Source: Robertmurraya dakarensis (GTDB lineage Bacteria > Bacillota > Bacilli > Bacillales > Cytobacillaceae). From it: a stretch of DNA of 64,000 bases. The stretch's first letter is position 1; each line of letters starts with the position of its first letter. The DNA is taken from contig NZ_LT707409.1 in NCBI RefSeq assembly GCF_900156875.1, positions 1,208,961 to 1,272,960 on the forward strand, written 5' to 3'. The position numbers were made by a program, and so were the translations under genes. Shown one piece after another: positions 43,702 to 51,039 of this stretch. Below the pieces are notes generated by a model. That model saw nothing but the letters and a program-made list of their open reading frames with translations. It ran no database searches and had not been told where the DNA came from.

Positions 43702-44200
43702 TTTCCTTATAGATTTGATTTCTTACCCTTTCCTAAAGCTATCACCCCCTTTAAATACGAGAATAAAAGTTACCACCACCATTTATGCTTTTTATTAAAT
43801 AATAATGATAACATGTTAACTATTTGAATATTCAAATAACTTAACTACTATTTCTATAACATTAATTTTGGTTTTAGAGAATCCTAGATAACTTGGCTTG
43901 CTAAGACTGTTACTGATATTAGTATAAGTTTGTTAATCTCTGTACTAGATTCAAGTGAGGATTGGACAAATACTACGTGTTGTCAGCTAAAAAACAACTT
44001 TATAAAGCGCTTACAAGTTCTTGTTAGAGATTTAATCTGATTCTTTCTATCCATGTCTTCCTGTGCTATTAAAATCTATATTAGTACTTTACATTCTTTT
44101 TTTTGACTTGTCAAACAATTCTTAAAATTATATCAATAATTTATATCTATTATTCTACACTCCCTTTGGAGTCTTTTTCACCGATTACATTTTCACAAGA
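43702..44200. other. Displaced upstream region of the TRAP genes, with a cre-like site
   Basis: Before the IS insertion this AT-rich stretch lay directly upstream of the leftward DctP gene and should contain its promoter. At 44002-44015 the minus strand reads TGTAAGCGCTTTAT, which matches the CcpA catabolite-repression consensus at 12 of 14 positions. I see no other gene or clear promoter pair. Confidence 0.4.
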
Positions 44201-44243
44201 AAAAAGCCTGGCATACAAAATTTTTTGTAACCAGACCTTTAAA
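44200..44243 (-). terminator. Terminator of the DUF3298/DUF4163-like gene
   Basis: On the minus strand TCTGG-TTAC-AAAA pairs with TTTT-GTATG-CCAG-GC, with inner mismatches, followed by TTTTTTC. Confidence 0.7.
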
Positions 44244-44264
44244 GATCGCCGTTCATCTTCTCTT

Positions 44265-44885
44265 TTAATTATTCATTGACAATCTTCCGAGTGGCCCATT
44301 TTCATCAACAATATTTTGTATTTCATACAGAGAGATCGGGAACATTGGAAAACCAAAAACATATGGAGTTAGCTCATACAGTTGAAAATAGATGACAAGC
44401 GCTTTATCAGCTACATAAAAATCTTGATTGGGTTGGATTTTGGTAAAATCGTTAATCAGCGGAATGTCACGCTGTTTGATTTGCTGACTAATGATAGCAG
44501 AAAGTCTTTGAATATAGTCACTATCTGCTTTAAATAAATCTTTGAGTTCACAGAGCCTCTCCTGCTGAAGGTCAAACGTTAATGACTTGATATAAGTCAT
44601 GCCATGTGCAGCATGTTCATGATAAGTATAATTCGAGAGTGACAAACTCAGAACCTGCCGCTGATTATTTTTAATTTCATATAGCCCCAGCATTTCCATA
44701 ACGGTTGTCGGCATATTGCCAATTTGTTTATTAATAAGCTGTTGTGTCTGATTTACGATCGCGGTATTCAGAGTCCTTTCCAAGTGCTGATTTTGATGCA
44801 TGACAACTCTTGGATAAAAAACATTTTTGTCTTTCCCACCGCTGATCTTTACCGTATTTATTTGAACTGGTAATTGATTGTACAT
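44265..44885 (-). CDS. DUF3298/DUF4163-type protein
   Basis: About 206 residues. The N-terminal part (QINTVKISGGKDKNVFYPRV) fits DUF4163, and LTFDLQQERLCELKDLFKAD through FYVADKALVIYFQLYELTPY to the end fits DUF3298, as in the extracytoplasmic parts of Bacillus RsiV and PdaC. Here there is no signal peptide or membrane helix, so the protein seems cytoplasmic, unlike most relatives. The start is uncertain: ATG 44885 follows AGAGG by nine nt, while ATG 44894 is too close. The function is unknown; in RsiV this region binds lysozyme. Confidence 0.78.
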   Translation of the reverse strand: MYNQLPVQINTVKISGGKDKNVFYPRVVMHQNQHLERTLNTAIVNQTQQLINKQIGNMPTTVMEMLGLYEIKNNQRQVLSLSLSNYTYHEHAAHGMTYIKSLTFDLQQERLCELKDLFKADSDYIQRLSAIISQQIKQRDIPLINDFTKIQPNQDFYVADKALVIYFQLYELTPYVFGFPMFPISLYEIQNIVDENGPLGRLSMNN

Positions 44886-45097
44886 ACCTTTCATCCTCTA
44901 AACTTTTTAACAGTCTATTCAAAGTGATTACAATGGTGAGCAGAGCAGTTTTCACAGAAAATTCATTTAGGACAATCTAAATTCATTTATTTGTTGTGTA
45001 TAATAAAAATATAAAGAAAACGTTTTCATTCTCCTTTTTGAATTTTATTGTAAAACCTGTTGTTAAAATTCTCGATTATTAAAGGGGTGCTAAAATC

Positions 45098-45280
45098 ATG
45101 GAATACCAAGAAGTGATTGAAAGATTAGAGGGATTAAAACTCCAGTTAGTAGGTAAATTACAAAATCCGAACTTATCTTTAGAGGAAAAAGAAGATATTC
45201 AAAAATCCATTACAAATTATGATTATATAATCGAATTAACGAATATGAATCATTATGAACGTGGTACAAGTGTACATTAA
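45098..45280 (+). CDS. Small helical protein of 60 residues (DUF3896-like)
   Basis: MEYQEVIERLEGLKLQLVGK starts one long amphipathic helix; NPNLSLEEKEDIQKSITNYD and YIIELTNMNHYERGTSVH follow. It resembles a short Bacillus family I recall as DUF3896, but I could not check this. GGGGTG lies eight nt before ATG 45098, and a GC-rich hairpin follows the stop. It would form a small coiled-coil or two-helix hairpin. No partner gene is adjacent on the same strand except the DUF3892 gene 160 bp downstream. Confidence 0.65.
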   Translation: MEYQEVIERLEGLKLQLVGKLQNPNLSLEEKEDIQKSITNYDYIIELTNMNHYERGTSVH

Positions 45281-45289
45281 TAAACAACC

Positions 45290-45325
45290 TTTTCCCCCTC
45301 AAGCCGAGGGGGTTCATTCATTTTA
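45290..45325 (+). terminator. Hairpin after the 60-residue protein gene
   Basis: CCCCCTC and GAGGGGG pair around AAGCC, followed by TTCATTCATTTT. The T-run is interrupted. Confidence 0.6.
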
Positions 45326-45439
45326 GAGAGACTTCTCCTTCAGAATACTAATTCTGTTTTAGCTATAACGACTTCTACTCCCTAATTACATAGAAAGCTC
45401 ATGAAAGTATAAACTAAGTCTATGCCGGAGGTGACGAAA

Positions 45440-45751
45440 TTGAATGACAAGAATTTTAATTCAATTTATAACGACTATGTACAACAATCAGAAGAACAAG
45501 CCATTATGGAAACAGAAGAAGCTCAGTCAAATAAAGAAATGATTGTTGCTGTTCGTAAAAATGATGATGGTGATCTCATCGCCTTTAAAACAGAAACAGG
45601 CAGAGAATTGGATTACGTAACCGCATTAAATGAAGCAAAAGCTGGAAAATTAGCTCATGTAAACGTGTTCCATAAATACGGGCGTGACATTATCCGCAGT
45701 GAGCCGGATGGCGTAAAAGAGAATAATTTGGATCAGCTGCCTCTTTTTTAG
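45440..45751 (+). CDS. DUF3892-domain protein
   Basis: A 103-residue protein. The DUF3892 domain covers MIVAVRKNDDGDLIAFKTET, GRELDYVTALNEAKAGKLAH and VNVFHKYGRDIIRSEPDGVK, and NNLDQLPLF ends it. The 35-residue N-terminal region is acidic and Gln-rich. The start is TTG 45440, seven nt after GGAGGTGA; an ATG at 45422 overlaps the binding site. Family members are common in Bacillaceae and may hold a small beta-rich fold; their job is unknown. A bidirectional terminator separates it from the DinB-like gene. Confidence 0.8.
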   Translation: MNDKNFNSIYNDYVQQSEEQAIMETEEAQSNKEMIVAVRKNDDGDLIAFKTETGRELDYVTALNEAKAGKLAHVNVFHKYGRDIIRSEPDGVKENNLDQLPLF

Positions 45752-45756
45752 AACAA

Positions 45757-45797
45757 GGAAAGCCCTACCTCTTTCCGTAGAGATAGGGCAAGCTTTA
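45757..45797. terminator. Bidirectional terminator between DUF3892 and DinB-like genes
   Basis: GCCCTACCTCT and AGAGATAGGGC form an 11-bp stem with one mismatch. T-rich tracts flank it on both strands. Confidence 0.75.
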
Positions 45798-46265
45798 TTT
45801 CTTAATAAAGCGGTAGATCTTTTTAATGTTCTCCATATGCAATGCTTCATGGTAAAAACTAAATAAAAACGATTCGCCAACAGTATAGAAAGAAATACCT
45901 GCTTTATTTGTAAAAGGTTCAGGCAGTTCCTGATCCAGGCGCCCTTGAAGGTACTCCTTGATTCTAACTTTTTGCTGTGAAAGCTGTGAGGAGATATCAT
46001 CAAGAGAAGGCGGTGTACCCTTCCAATCAGCCGGCTTCGTTCCAGCAGCAAAAAACTGCTCATATTCTTCCGGCAGACTCATCTTTTCCCCTAAAGCTGC
46101 AAACACGAGTCTTTCTTGGATAAAAGCGATATGACCAAAATTCCAGCGTATGCTATTATTAAATCCTTCCGGCACAAGATCCACAATATCCTCACGAATC
46201 CTGCTGATGGATTGCTCCGTTATTGCCCGAACAGTATCATAATGCTTAAAAATAGTTGTTTCCAA
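45795..46265 (-). CDS. DinB/YfiT-family putative metal-dependent protein
   Basis: A 156-residue four-helix protein of the DinB superfamily. The usual three-histidine metal site is visible: one in IRWNFGHIAFIQERLV and two in FYHEALHMENIKKIYRF near the C-terminus. Proteins of this group include bacillithiol-dependent transferases and hydrolases. The start is TTG 46265 behind AGGAGAG; a GTG at 46283 lies upstream of that site. It is a monocistronic gene convergent with the DUF3892 gene. Confidence 0.82.
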   Translation of the reverse strand: METTIFKHYDTVRAITEQSISRIREDIVDLVPEGFNNSIRWNFGHIAFIQERLVFAALGEKMSLPEEYEQFFAAGTKPADWKGTPPSLDDISSQLSQQKVRIKEYLQGRLDQELPEPFTNKAGISFYTVGESFLFSFYHEALHMENIKKIYRFIKK

Positions 46266-46546
46266 ATAGATCTCTCCTATCACTTAATGTACACTTCTCC
46301 TTGTGTTTCCTGGAATTTCATCCTTCTATTATTTAAATTTAATATTCTATCTAATTCATGTCAATAAAATTTCTGAATATTCACGACAATGTTTTCGTTA
46401 TATTTTCACTTTATCTTTTGGAAACTATTAGATAAGGTGCTAAGTTTTAAATTAGGTTTTTTACATAAGACATATCACTTGTATAATCGCGGGAACTGCT
46501 GGATTATTTAAATAAGAAAGTACTAATCATGGAGGTGATTTTTTAT

Positions 46547-46741
46547 ATGTCTGGTACTAGAAGAGAGAATATCAAGCCAGGAGTTAAAGTAAGGGTTGTA
46601 CAAAAACAAGACCAGCGTTCTGGTAAGTTAACAGAAGGAGTTGTAGCCAAGTTACTAACGAATTCGGCTACCCATCCACATGGGATTAAGGTGATGCTCG
46701 ATAATGGAATTGTCGGGAGAGTAAAGGAAATTGTGGAGTGA
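46547..46741 (+). CDS. ywbE: YwbE family protein
   Basis: A 64-residue protein matching Bacillus YwbE (DUF2196): MSGTRRENIKPGVKVRVVQK, then QDQRSGKLTEGVVAKLLTNS and ATHPHGIKVMLDNGIVGRVK. The pattern of short beta strands with GVKV and GIVGRV suggests an SH3/KOW-like barrel, possibly binding nucleic acid. GGAGGTGAT precedes ATG 46547. Function has not been established. A stable hairpin after the stop separates it from the convergent small gene. Confidence 0.88.
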   Translation: MSGTRRENIKPGVKVRVVQKQDQRSGKLTEGVVAKLLTNSATHPHGIKVMLDNGIVGRVKEIVE

Positions 46742-46754
46742 TCGGTTCATTGTA

Positions 46755-46785
46755 AAATACCTCCCCATTGCTTGGGGAGGTATAC
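46755..46785. terminator. Hairpin between ywbE and the convergent small gene
   Basis: ATACCTCCCC and GGGGAGGTAT form a 10-bp stem with a 7-nt loop. On the minus strand it is followed by TTTTACA. Confidence 0.6.
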
Positions 46786-46794
46786 ATTTCTGTA

Positions 46795-46935
46795 TTATTC
46801 TTGATTTTCCGTTTTTTTCGTACCCTTGCTTTTATAAGGTTTTGCACTTTTTGCTTTGTTTGCAGCTGCCTGCCAGCGGTTCCAGCCTTTCTTGCCAGTC
46901 CCTCTGCCTGTTCCTCCGCCTTTACTTTTAGCCAT
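46795..46935 (-). CDS. Small basic Gly/Lys-rich protein of 46 residues (DUF3934-like)
   Basis: The translation starts MAKSKGGGTGRGTGKKGWNR, continues WQAAANKAKSAKPYKSKGTK and ends KTENQE. It is strongly basic with the Bacillus-specific core GTGKKGWNRWQ, which I recall as DUF3934. GGAGTGA lies about nine nt before ATG 46935. It is probably unstructured and may bind nucleic acid or ribosomes. It lies convergent with ywbE across a hairpin. Confidence 0.72.
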   Translation of the reverse strand: MAKSKGGGTGRGTGKKGWNRWQAAANKAKSAKPYKSKGTKKTENQE

Positions 46936-47105
46936 TAAAGATCTTCACTCCATTACCTAAGATAGATATAGTATTCACATTTCAACTTAGTATAACGCAT
47001 ACCTTGCACTTTTCACCATAACAATATGTAGTAAGTTCAATTATTGGTTAAACAATCCTCCTTCAGATATACTATGGTTGAATAACTTTTATGGGGGTAT
47101 GAAGA

Positions 47106-47804
47106 ATGCATATTGAAATGTGGACTGACTTTGCTTGACCATTTTGCTATATCGGCAAGAGGCGTCTGGAGGACGCACTTCAGAAAATAGATCATCCTGT
47201 TGAAGTAACGTATCGCTGCTTTGAGCTTGATCCGTCGATGGAAAAAGATATCAAGGAAAACATGTACGAAATGTTAGCGCGAAAATATGGAATGAGCCTT
47301 GAACAGGCGAAAGCCAATTCACAAAATGTTGTTCAAATGGCGCGTGAAGTTGGATTAGATTACAACTTAGATACGGTTATTTTGACCAACACCTTTGACG
47401 CACATCGTTTGACGATGTTCGCCAAAACAAAAGGCTTAATGACGGAGATGACGGAACGCCTTCTTCGTGCTTATTTTACCGATTCGAAGCATATTGGAGA
47501 CCACGAAACATTAGTTGAGTTAGCTGCTGATGTTGGACTTGATCGTGAAGAAGTAGCAGCGATGCTCGCAAGCAATGAGATGTCAGAAGAAGTTCGTGCT
47601 GATGAACAAGCTGCTGTCCAATACGGCATTCGCAGTGTACCGTTCTTTTTGATTAATAAAAAGTATGCCATCACCGGTGCGCAGCCGACAGAAGTATTTG
47701 TTCAAGCATTGAAAAAGATCATCGCAGAAGATGAAATCCAAGTAATGAACGAACAAACTGGCGCAGCATGTGACGATGACGGATGTGAAATTCCTAAGAA
47801 ATAG
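47106..47804 (+). CDS. DsbA/FrnE-family selenoprotein with a U-P-F-C motif (in-frame TGA)
   Basis: The gene starts at ATG 47106 after GGGGGT. It reads MHIEMWTDFA-U-PFCYIGKRRLE, where relatives of the FrnE type have A-C-P-F-C-Y-I-G-K. The TGA at 47136-47138 therefore takes the place of the first cysteine of the redox CPFC motif (Sec11, Cys14). The frame continues to 47804, giving 232 residues, the family's normal length, with FDAHRLTMFAKTKG, YGIRSVPFFLINKKYAITGA (the cis-Pro region) and a C-terminal CDDDGCEIPKK. A 5-bp stem with a G-containing loop lies 24-38 nt after the TGA. It is expected to act as a cytoplasmic thiol-disulfide oxidoreductase. Confidence 0.9.
47136..47176 (+). promoter_or_regulatory. 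Predicted bacterial SECIS element of the FrnE-like gene
   Basis: GCGUC (47162-47166) and GACGC (47172-47176) pair with loop UGGAG. The loop starts 29 nt after UGA and has G as its second base. A lower stem UUUUGC/GCAAGA (with one G-U pair) can form between UGA and this stem. Both fit a bacterial SECIS less perfectly than in the UGSC gene. Confidence 0.65.
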
Positions 47805-47924
47805 AGTTGGTTAATTGACCAGGCATCTTAATGAGATTACTTGTTAGAGTGCCTGGTCTACTGTTAAGGGATATAGACTTATTGAATTCTTTATTGGGAC
47901 TCAATTATTTTATTTTCTTCTAAC

Positions 47925-48335
47925 AAGGCTGAATCCGTTCTTATTCGGACTAATTAACAACAGACCTTATCGATTAAGTCTGAATTCGCTTGGTATTCGG
48001 ACTCTATCCTGTTAATACCTTTTAACCTTGTCGGAATCGGCTTATTATTCGGACTAAGTAATTGGCGCTTCCTTCAGACCAGTCTGAATCAGTTTGAAAT
48101 TCGGACTCTACCCTATTGATTCCTTTTAACCCTGTCGCAATTCGCTCATTATTCAGACTAAGTAACTGCAGATCTTTTCGTTCCTGTCTATATCCGCTTG
48201 ATATTCGGACTCCATCGTATTAATCCCTTCCAGTCCTGTCGCAATCCGTTCATTAATCAGACTAAGTAACTGCAGATCTTTTCGTTCCTGTCTATATCCG
48301 CTTGATATTCGGACTCCATCTCGGTATATTCCTTC
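47925..48335. repeat. Second tandem array with an exact 52-bp period (8 units)
   Basis: The core ATTCGGAC or a variant recurs at 47943, 47995, 48047, 48099, 48151, 48203, 48255 and 48307, always 52 bp apart. Each core is the right arm of a hairpin GTCnGAAT-N9-ATTCGGAC. Spacers alternate between two types (…CTnnATCCTATTGATnCC… and …TAAGTAACTGCAGATC…), making a 104-bp higher unit; the last two such units are nearly identical. The array lies between the 3' ends of two convergent genes. Confidence 0.9.
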
Positions 48336-48370
48336 ATACGAGTCTTAATGATTGCTAACCACCCATAGTT

Positions 48371-49828
48371 TCAATCTTCAAAATTCAATTTCCCCAGCCT
48401 CTCATATGCTCGATCTCTTTCAAGATTATGCGACTGTACAACATCGCTTTTTAAGTACTCCCTCTCTGCTTTTCGCTCCATTAGCTCTTCTTTCAATCCT
48501 GGAACTTCTGGGTTTTGTTCATAAAGGTCTATTAATCCAAGGATTCCAGTTGCTGACATCCAATTTAAATAGGAGATATCGATTTTACCCGTTTCCTCAT
48601 ACCGTTCAATATTTCGATCCACAACAATCTGATCAAGGTTCACAACATTGATACCAGTGTAATAAATCAGCGCAGCAACGAAATAGAAATGAAACAAGCT
48701 CAAATTATCAAGCCAAATTTTAACAAGCGTATACGTAAAGATGACCATCAAGAAGATCATAAAGGAATGAGCAAGAACTCGTGTAAAAGTAAAACCATAT
48801 GCTTCTTCATACATCGTTAACCGCATGAATGCTGATATAAGCAAAACTCCGCTCGATAACACCAGCAATGAAAGAGCCAAACTTATTATTTTCTTTAGCA
48901 GCCCCTGCACACTTTTGGTAAACTGTATAACAAACGTTGTGACAGTAAGATTAATTAATGTCACGAACAACAATTCGAAAAAACCGCGTCTTGCATATTC
49001 CGCATATGTGTAGCCAACATCAAGCGTACCGCTGAAAAAGTATTTAAATTGAACCGCAATAAATAACAAGTACACCAAATTTAAAAGCACGAGAACTGTT
49101 AACGCGATGACTCCATTTACTCCGATCGGTTTAATTAAGACTTCCTTTTGTACAATTTGAATTTTCAAAAAAGCCGACAGGTATCCGAAAAATGCCAAGG
49201 TAAACATAATAACAATTACACCGCGAATGATGTATTCGCCCTTAAAGCTGAACATTTCTGGGAGATTGCCCATGAGTCTTTCAAATTGAGCATCTGCTGA
49301 AATCAACAGATTGAGAACAATAAACAAGAATGGTACTGAAATAATAATGCCAATAAGAATATTTTTCCACACATCAAAATGATTTTCTTCCTTACCTCGT
49401 TTTAGCATGCTCCCGATGTACTTCCCAAAAACCCCATTGTAAACAAATCCTTTAATAATGCGGTGTAAGGCATAAAAAATGAAATTAGTGTGATTCCACA
49501 TCATCGTTCTTGGTGAAGTGATTAGAGTAAGATGTAAAATGACTAGTGCCGGGATGACGATGATATTCAATACATAAAAAAGCTTGCTGTCATTTAAATA
49601 ATAGCCAGCTGCCAATAGCCAAATACTTATTAAAATTAAATAACCTACCCGTTGATGCGTGAACGAGAAGGAGCGAAACCTCCAGAAAAACAAGCTATAA
49701 AAAACCATTAAAAATACTAAATAAGAGATTCCAATTTGCCCCCTGAAAAATGCTTCTTCTGCAATAACGCCCAAGAGCAAACATAATATCAAAAAAATCC
49801 AGTCTGTTTTATTAATCTTCAACTCCAT
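48371..49828 (-). CDS. DUF4173/DUF4153 multi-span membrane protein
   Basis: A 485-residue protein with about ten to twelve helices, starting WIFLILCLLLGVIAEEAFFR. The middle has the DUF4173 marks: FLFIVLNLLISADAQFERLM and YAEYARRGFFELLFVTLINL (the A-x-Y-A-R-x-G-F-F-E-L motif). The C-terminal cytoplasmic tail of about 80 residues is charged (NIERYEETGKIDISYLNWMS). GGGGGAT precedes ATG 49828. It lies 64 bp downstream of the HAAS-domain gene on the same strand and so likely belongs to the PadR/HAAS operon, although a hairpin sits between. The role is unknown. Confidence 0.82.
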   Translation of the reverse strand: MELKINKTDWIFLILCLLLGVIAEEAFFRGQIGISYLVFLMVFYSLFFWRFRSFSFTHQRVGYLILISIWLLAAGYYLNDSKLFYVLNIIVIPALVILHLTLITSPRTMMWNHTNFIFYALHRIIKGFVYNGVFGKYIGSMLKRGKEENHFDVWKNILIGIIISVPFLFIVLNLLISADAQFERLMGNLPEMFSFKGEYIIRGVIVIMFTLAFFGYLSAFLKIQIVQKEVLIKPIGVNGVIALTVLVLLNLVYLLFIAVQFKYFFSGTLDVGYTYAEYARRGFFELLFVTLINLTVTTFVIQFTKSVQGLLKKIISLALSLLVLSSGVLLISAFMRLTMYEEAYGFTFTRVLAHSFMIFLMVIFTYTLVKIWLDNLSLFHFYFVAALIYYTGINVVNLDQIVVDRNIERYEETGKIDISYLNWMSATGILGLIDLYEQNPEVPGLKEELMERKAEREYLKSDVVQSHNLERDRAYERLGKLNFED

Positions 49829-49880
49829 AAACTAATCCCCCTATCGTAATTCTTTGTATATAGATATTCTAGGTAATACT

Positions 49881-49911
49881 CCAAAAAAAAGCTTACACAG
49901 AAGCTTTTTTC
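49881..49911 (-). terminator. Terminator after the HAAS-domain gene
   Basis: AAAAAAGCTT and AAGCTTTTTT form a stem with a 6-nt loop, ending in a T-run on the minus strand. It overlaps the last codons, 50 bp before the DUF4173 gene, so only part of the transcripts may continue. Confidence 0.65.
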
Positions 49912-50531
49912 CCCCAATTATAGCTAAAAAGACAAATTGGATATAAAAGAATGGTGAGAAAAATGCACAGTACAATAAATGTTTCTTTGAGCAGCGGGTT
50001 AAACCACTCATGTGGAACAATATGAAAAACAGTCAGCACCATCAACGTCAAATTGGGAATAAGCGCCATTATGAACGTTCTTTTCATCAGTTTCTTTCCT
50101 TTATGTCCAAAACCTCTTCCTATTTCATAGCCAAGCAAGGCCCAAAAAAACATGTAGATGAATGCAATTGTAATCGGAAAAGAAGTCAACTGAGTCCATA
50201 CAGTTGTGACCCATTGCCAATCAAACAGATTATGGGCCACAGTAAGTGCTATTCCACCTGCAAAAAATAGAATATTAACAGCAATAAACAGCCATTTCAT
50301 TCTGCTAGGAGTTACGGAAAGCTCATCTTTCCACATAGCAGCAATTTCTTCGGGTGTTCCAAATCTTTGATAAATTTGCTCGCGTATTTTATTTTCATTG
50401 TCAAGACTGCTAAAACTCATAAGCAATTCATTCAAATGCGCCTCATATTCAGCTAGTATCGACTCTTTCTCCTCATGGCTGCACAGCAATAGATCTAACT
50501 GTGTTAAAAATTCATTCTTCACTCGTTCCAT
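49893..50531 (-). CDS. HAAS-domain (DUF1700) membrane protein
   Basis: A 212-residue protein. Residues 1-75 form the cytoplasmic HAAS signalling domain ([60 protein letters not shown]). Four to five membrane helices follow ([56 protein letters not shown]). HAAS genes are typically paired with PadR regulators, as here: the start overlaps the PadR gene by 20 bp, so translation is coupled. It probably controls a membrane protein or receives the regulator's signal. Confidence 0.85.
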   Translation of the reverse strand: MERVKNEFLTQLDLLLCSHEEKESILAEYEAHLNELLMSFSSLDNENKIREQIYQRFGTPEEIAAMWKDELSVTPSRMKWLFIAVNILFFAGGIALTVAHNLFDWQWVTTVWTQLTSFPITIAFIYMFFWALLGYEIGRGFGHKGKKLMKRTFIMALIPNLTLMVLTVFHIVPHEWFNPLLKETFIVLCIFLTILLYPICLFSYNWGKKASV

Positions 50532-50859
50532 GTTTTTTTCTCCCCATCAACCTGTTCATAACCGAAACAAAATGGTCCCACTCATGGGTTTTTTCGAGCA
50601 GTATTTCTTTCCCAGCATCTGTGATGCGATAGTATTTCCTTGATGGTCCCTTTTCCTGTTCCTTCCAGTAGCATTCAATATATTCTTGTTTTTCAAGCTT
50701 ATGGAGTGCAGGATATAAAGTACCTTCCTTGACAGAAAATTCGTTCCCGCTGCGTTTCTCGAGTTCTTTCACAAGCTCGTACCCATACATATCCCGTTCT
50801 TCAAGGAGCTGAAGCAACAGTAACGACGTACTTCCTTTAACCAACTCACGATTAAACAT
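50512..50859 (-). CDS. PadR-family transcriptional regulator
   Basis: A 115-residue winged-helix regulator. [20 protein letters not shown] begins the domain, followed by the family motif [40 protein letters not shown], and the wing [14 protein letters not shown]. The C-terminal helix that dimerises is short, as in PadR subfamily 2. GGTAGGTGAAG precedes ATG 50859. It heads an operon with the HAAS gene (20-bp overlap) and probably DUF4173, and probably represses its own operon. Confidence 0.9.
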   Translation of the reverse strand: MFNRELVKGSTSLLLLQLLEERDMYGYELVKELEKRSGNEFSVKEGTLYPALHKLEKQEYIECYWKEQEKGPSRKYYRITDAGKEILLEKTHEWDHFVSVMNRLMGRKKHGTSEE

Positions 50860-51039
50860 TTCTTCACCTACCTAGAAATATTATGTATATAGAAATTCTA
50901 TAACTAATGGATTGAAATGTAAAGGTCTGTTTCCCTTTTCTATTAAATAATCTTTTCTAGTATGAGCTAACATGAAAGCCCATCTTTTTCCCATTTAAAT
51001 AACCCATGCATATGCTAAATTAAAAATGGAGGTACACCT

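Noticed and set aside
47238-47804. Separate gene starting at ATG 47238
   Set aside because: It would lack the redox motif and first strand of the DsbA/FrnE fold. The frame continues upstream through the TGA to a good start at 47106.
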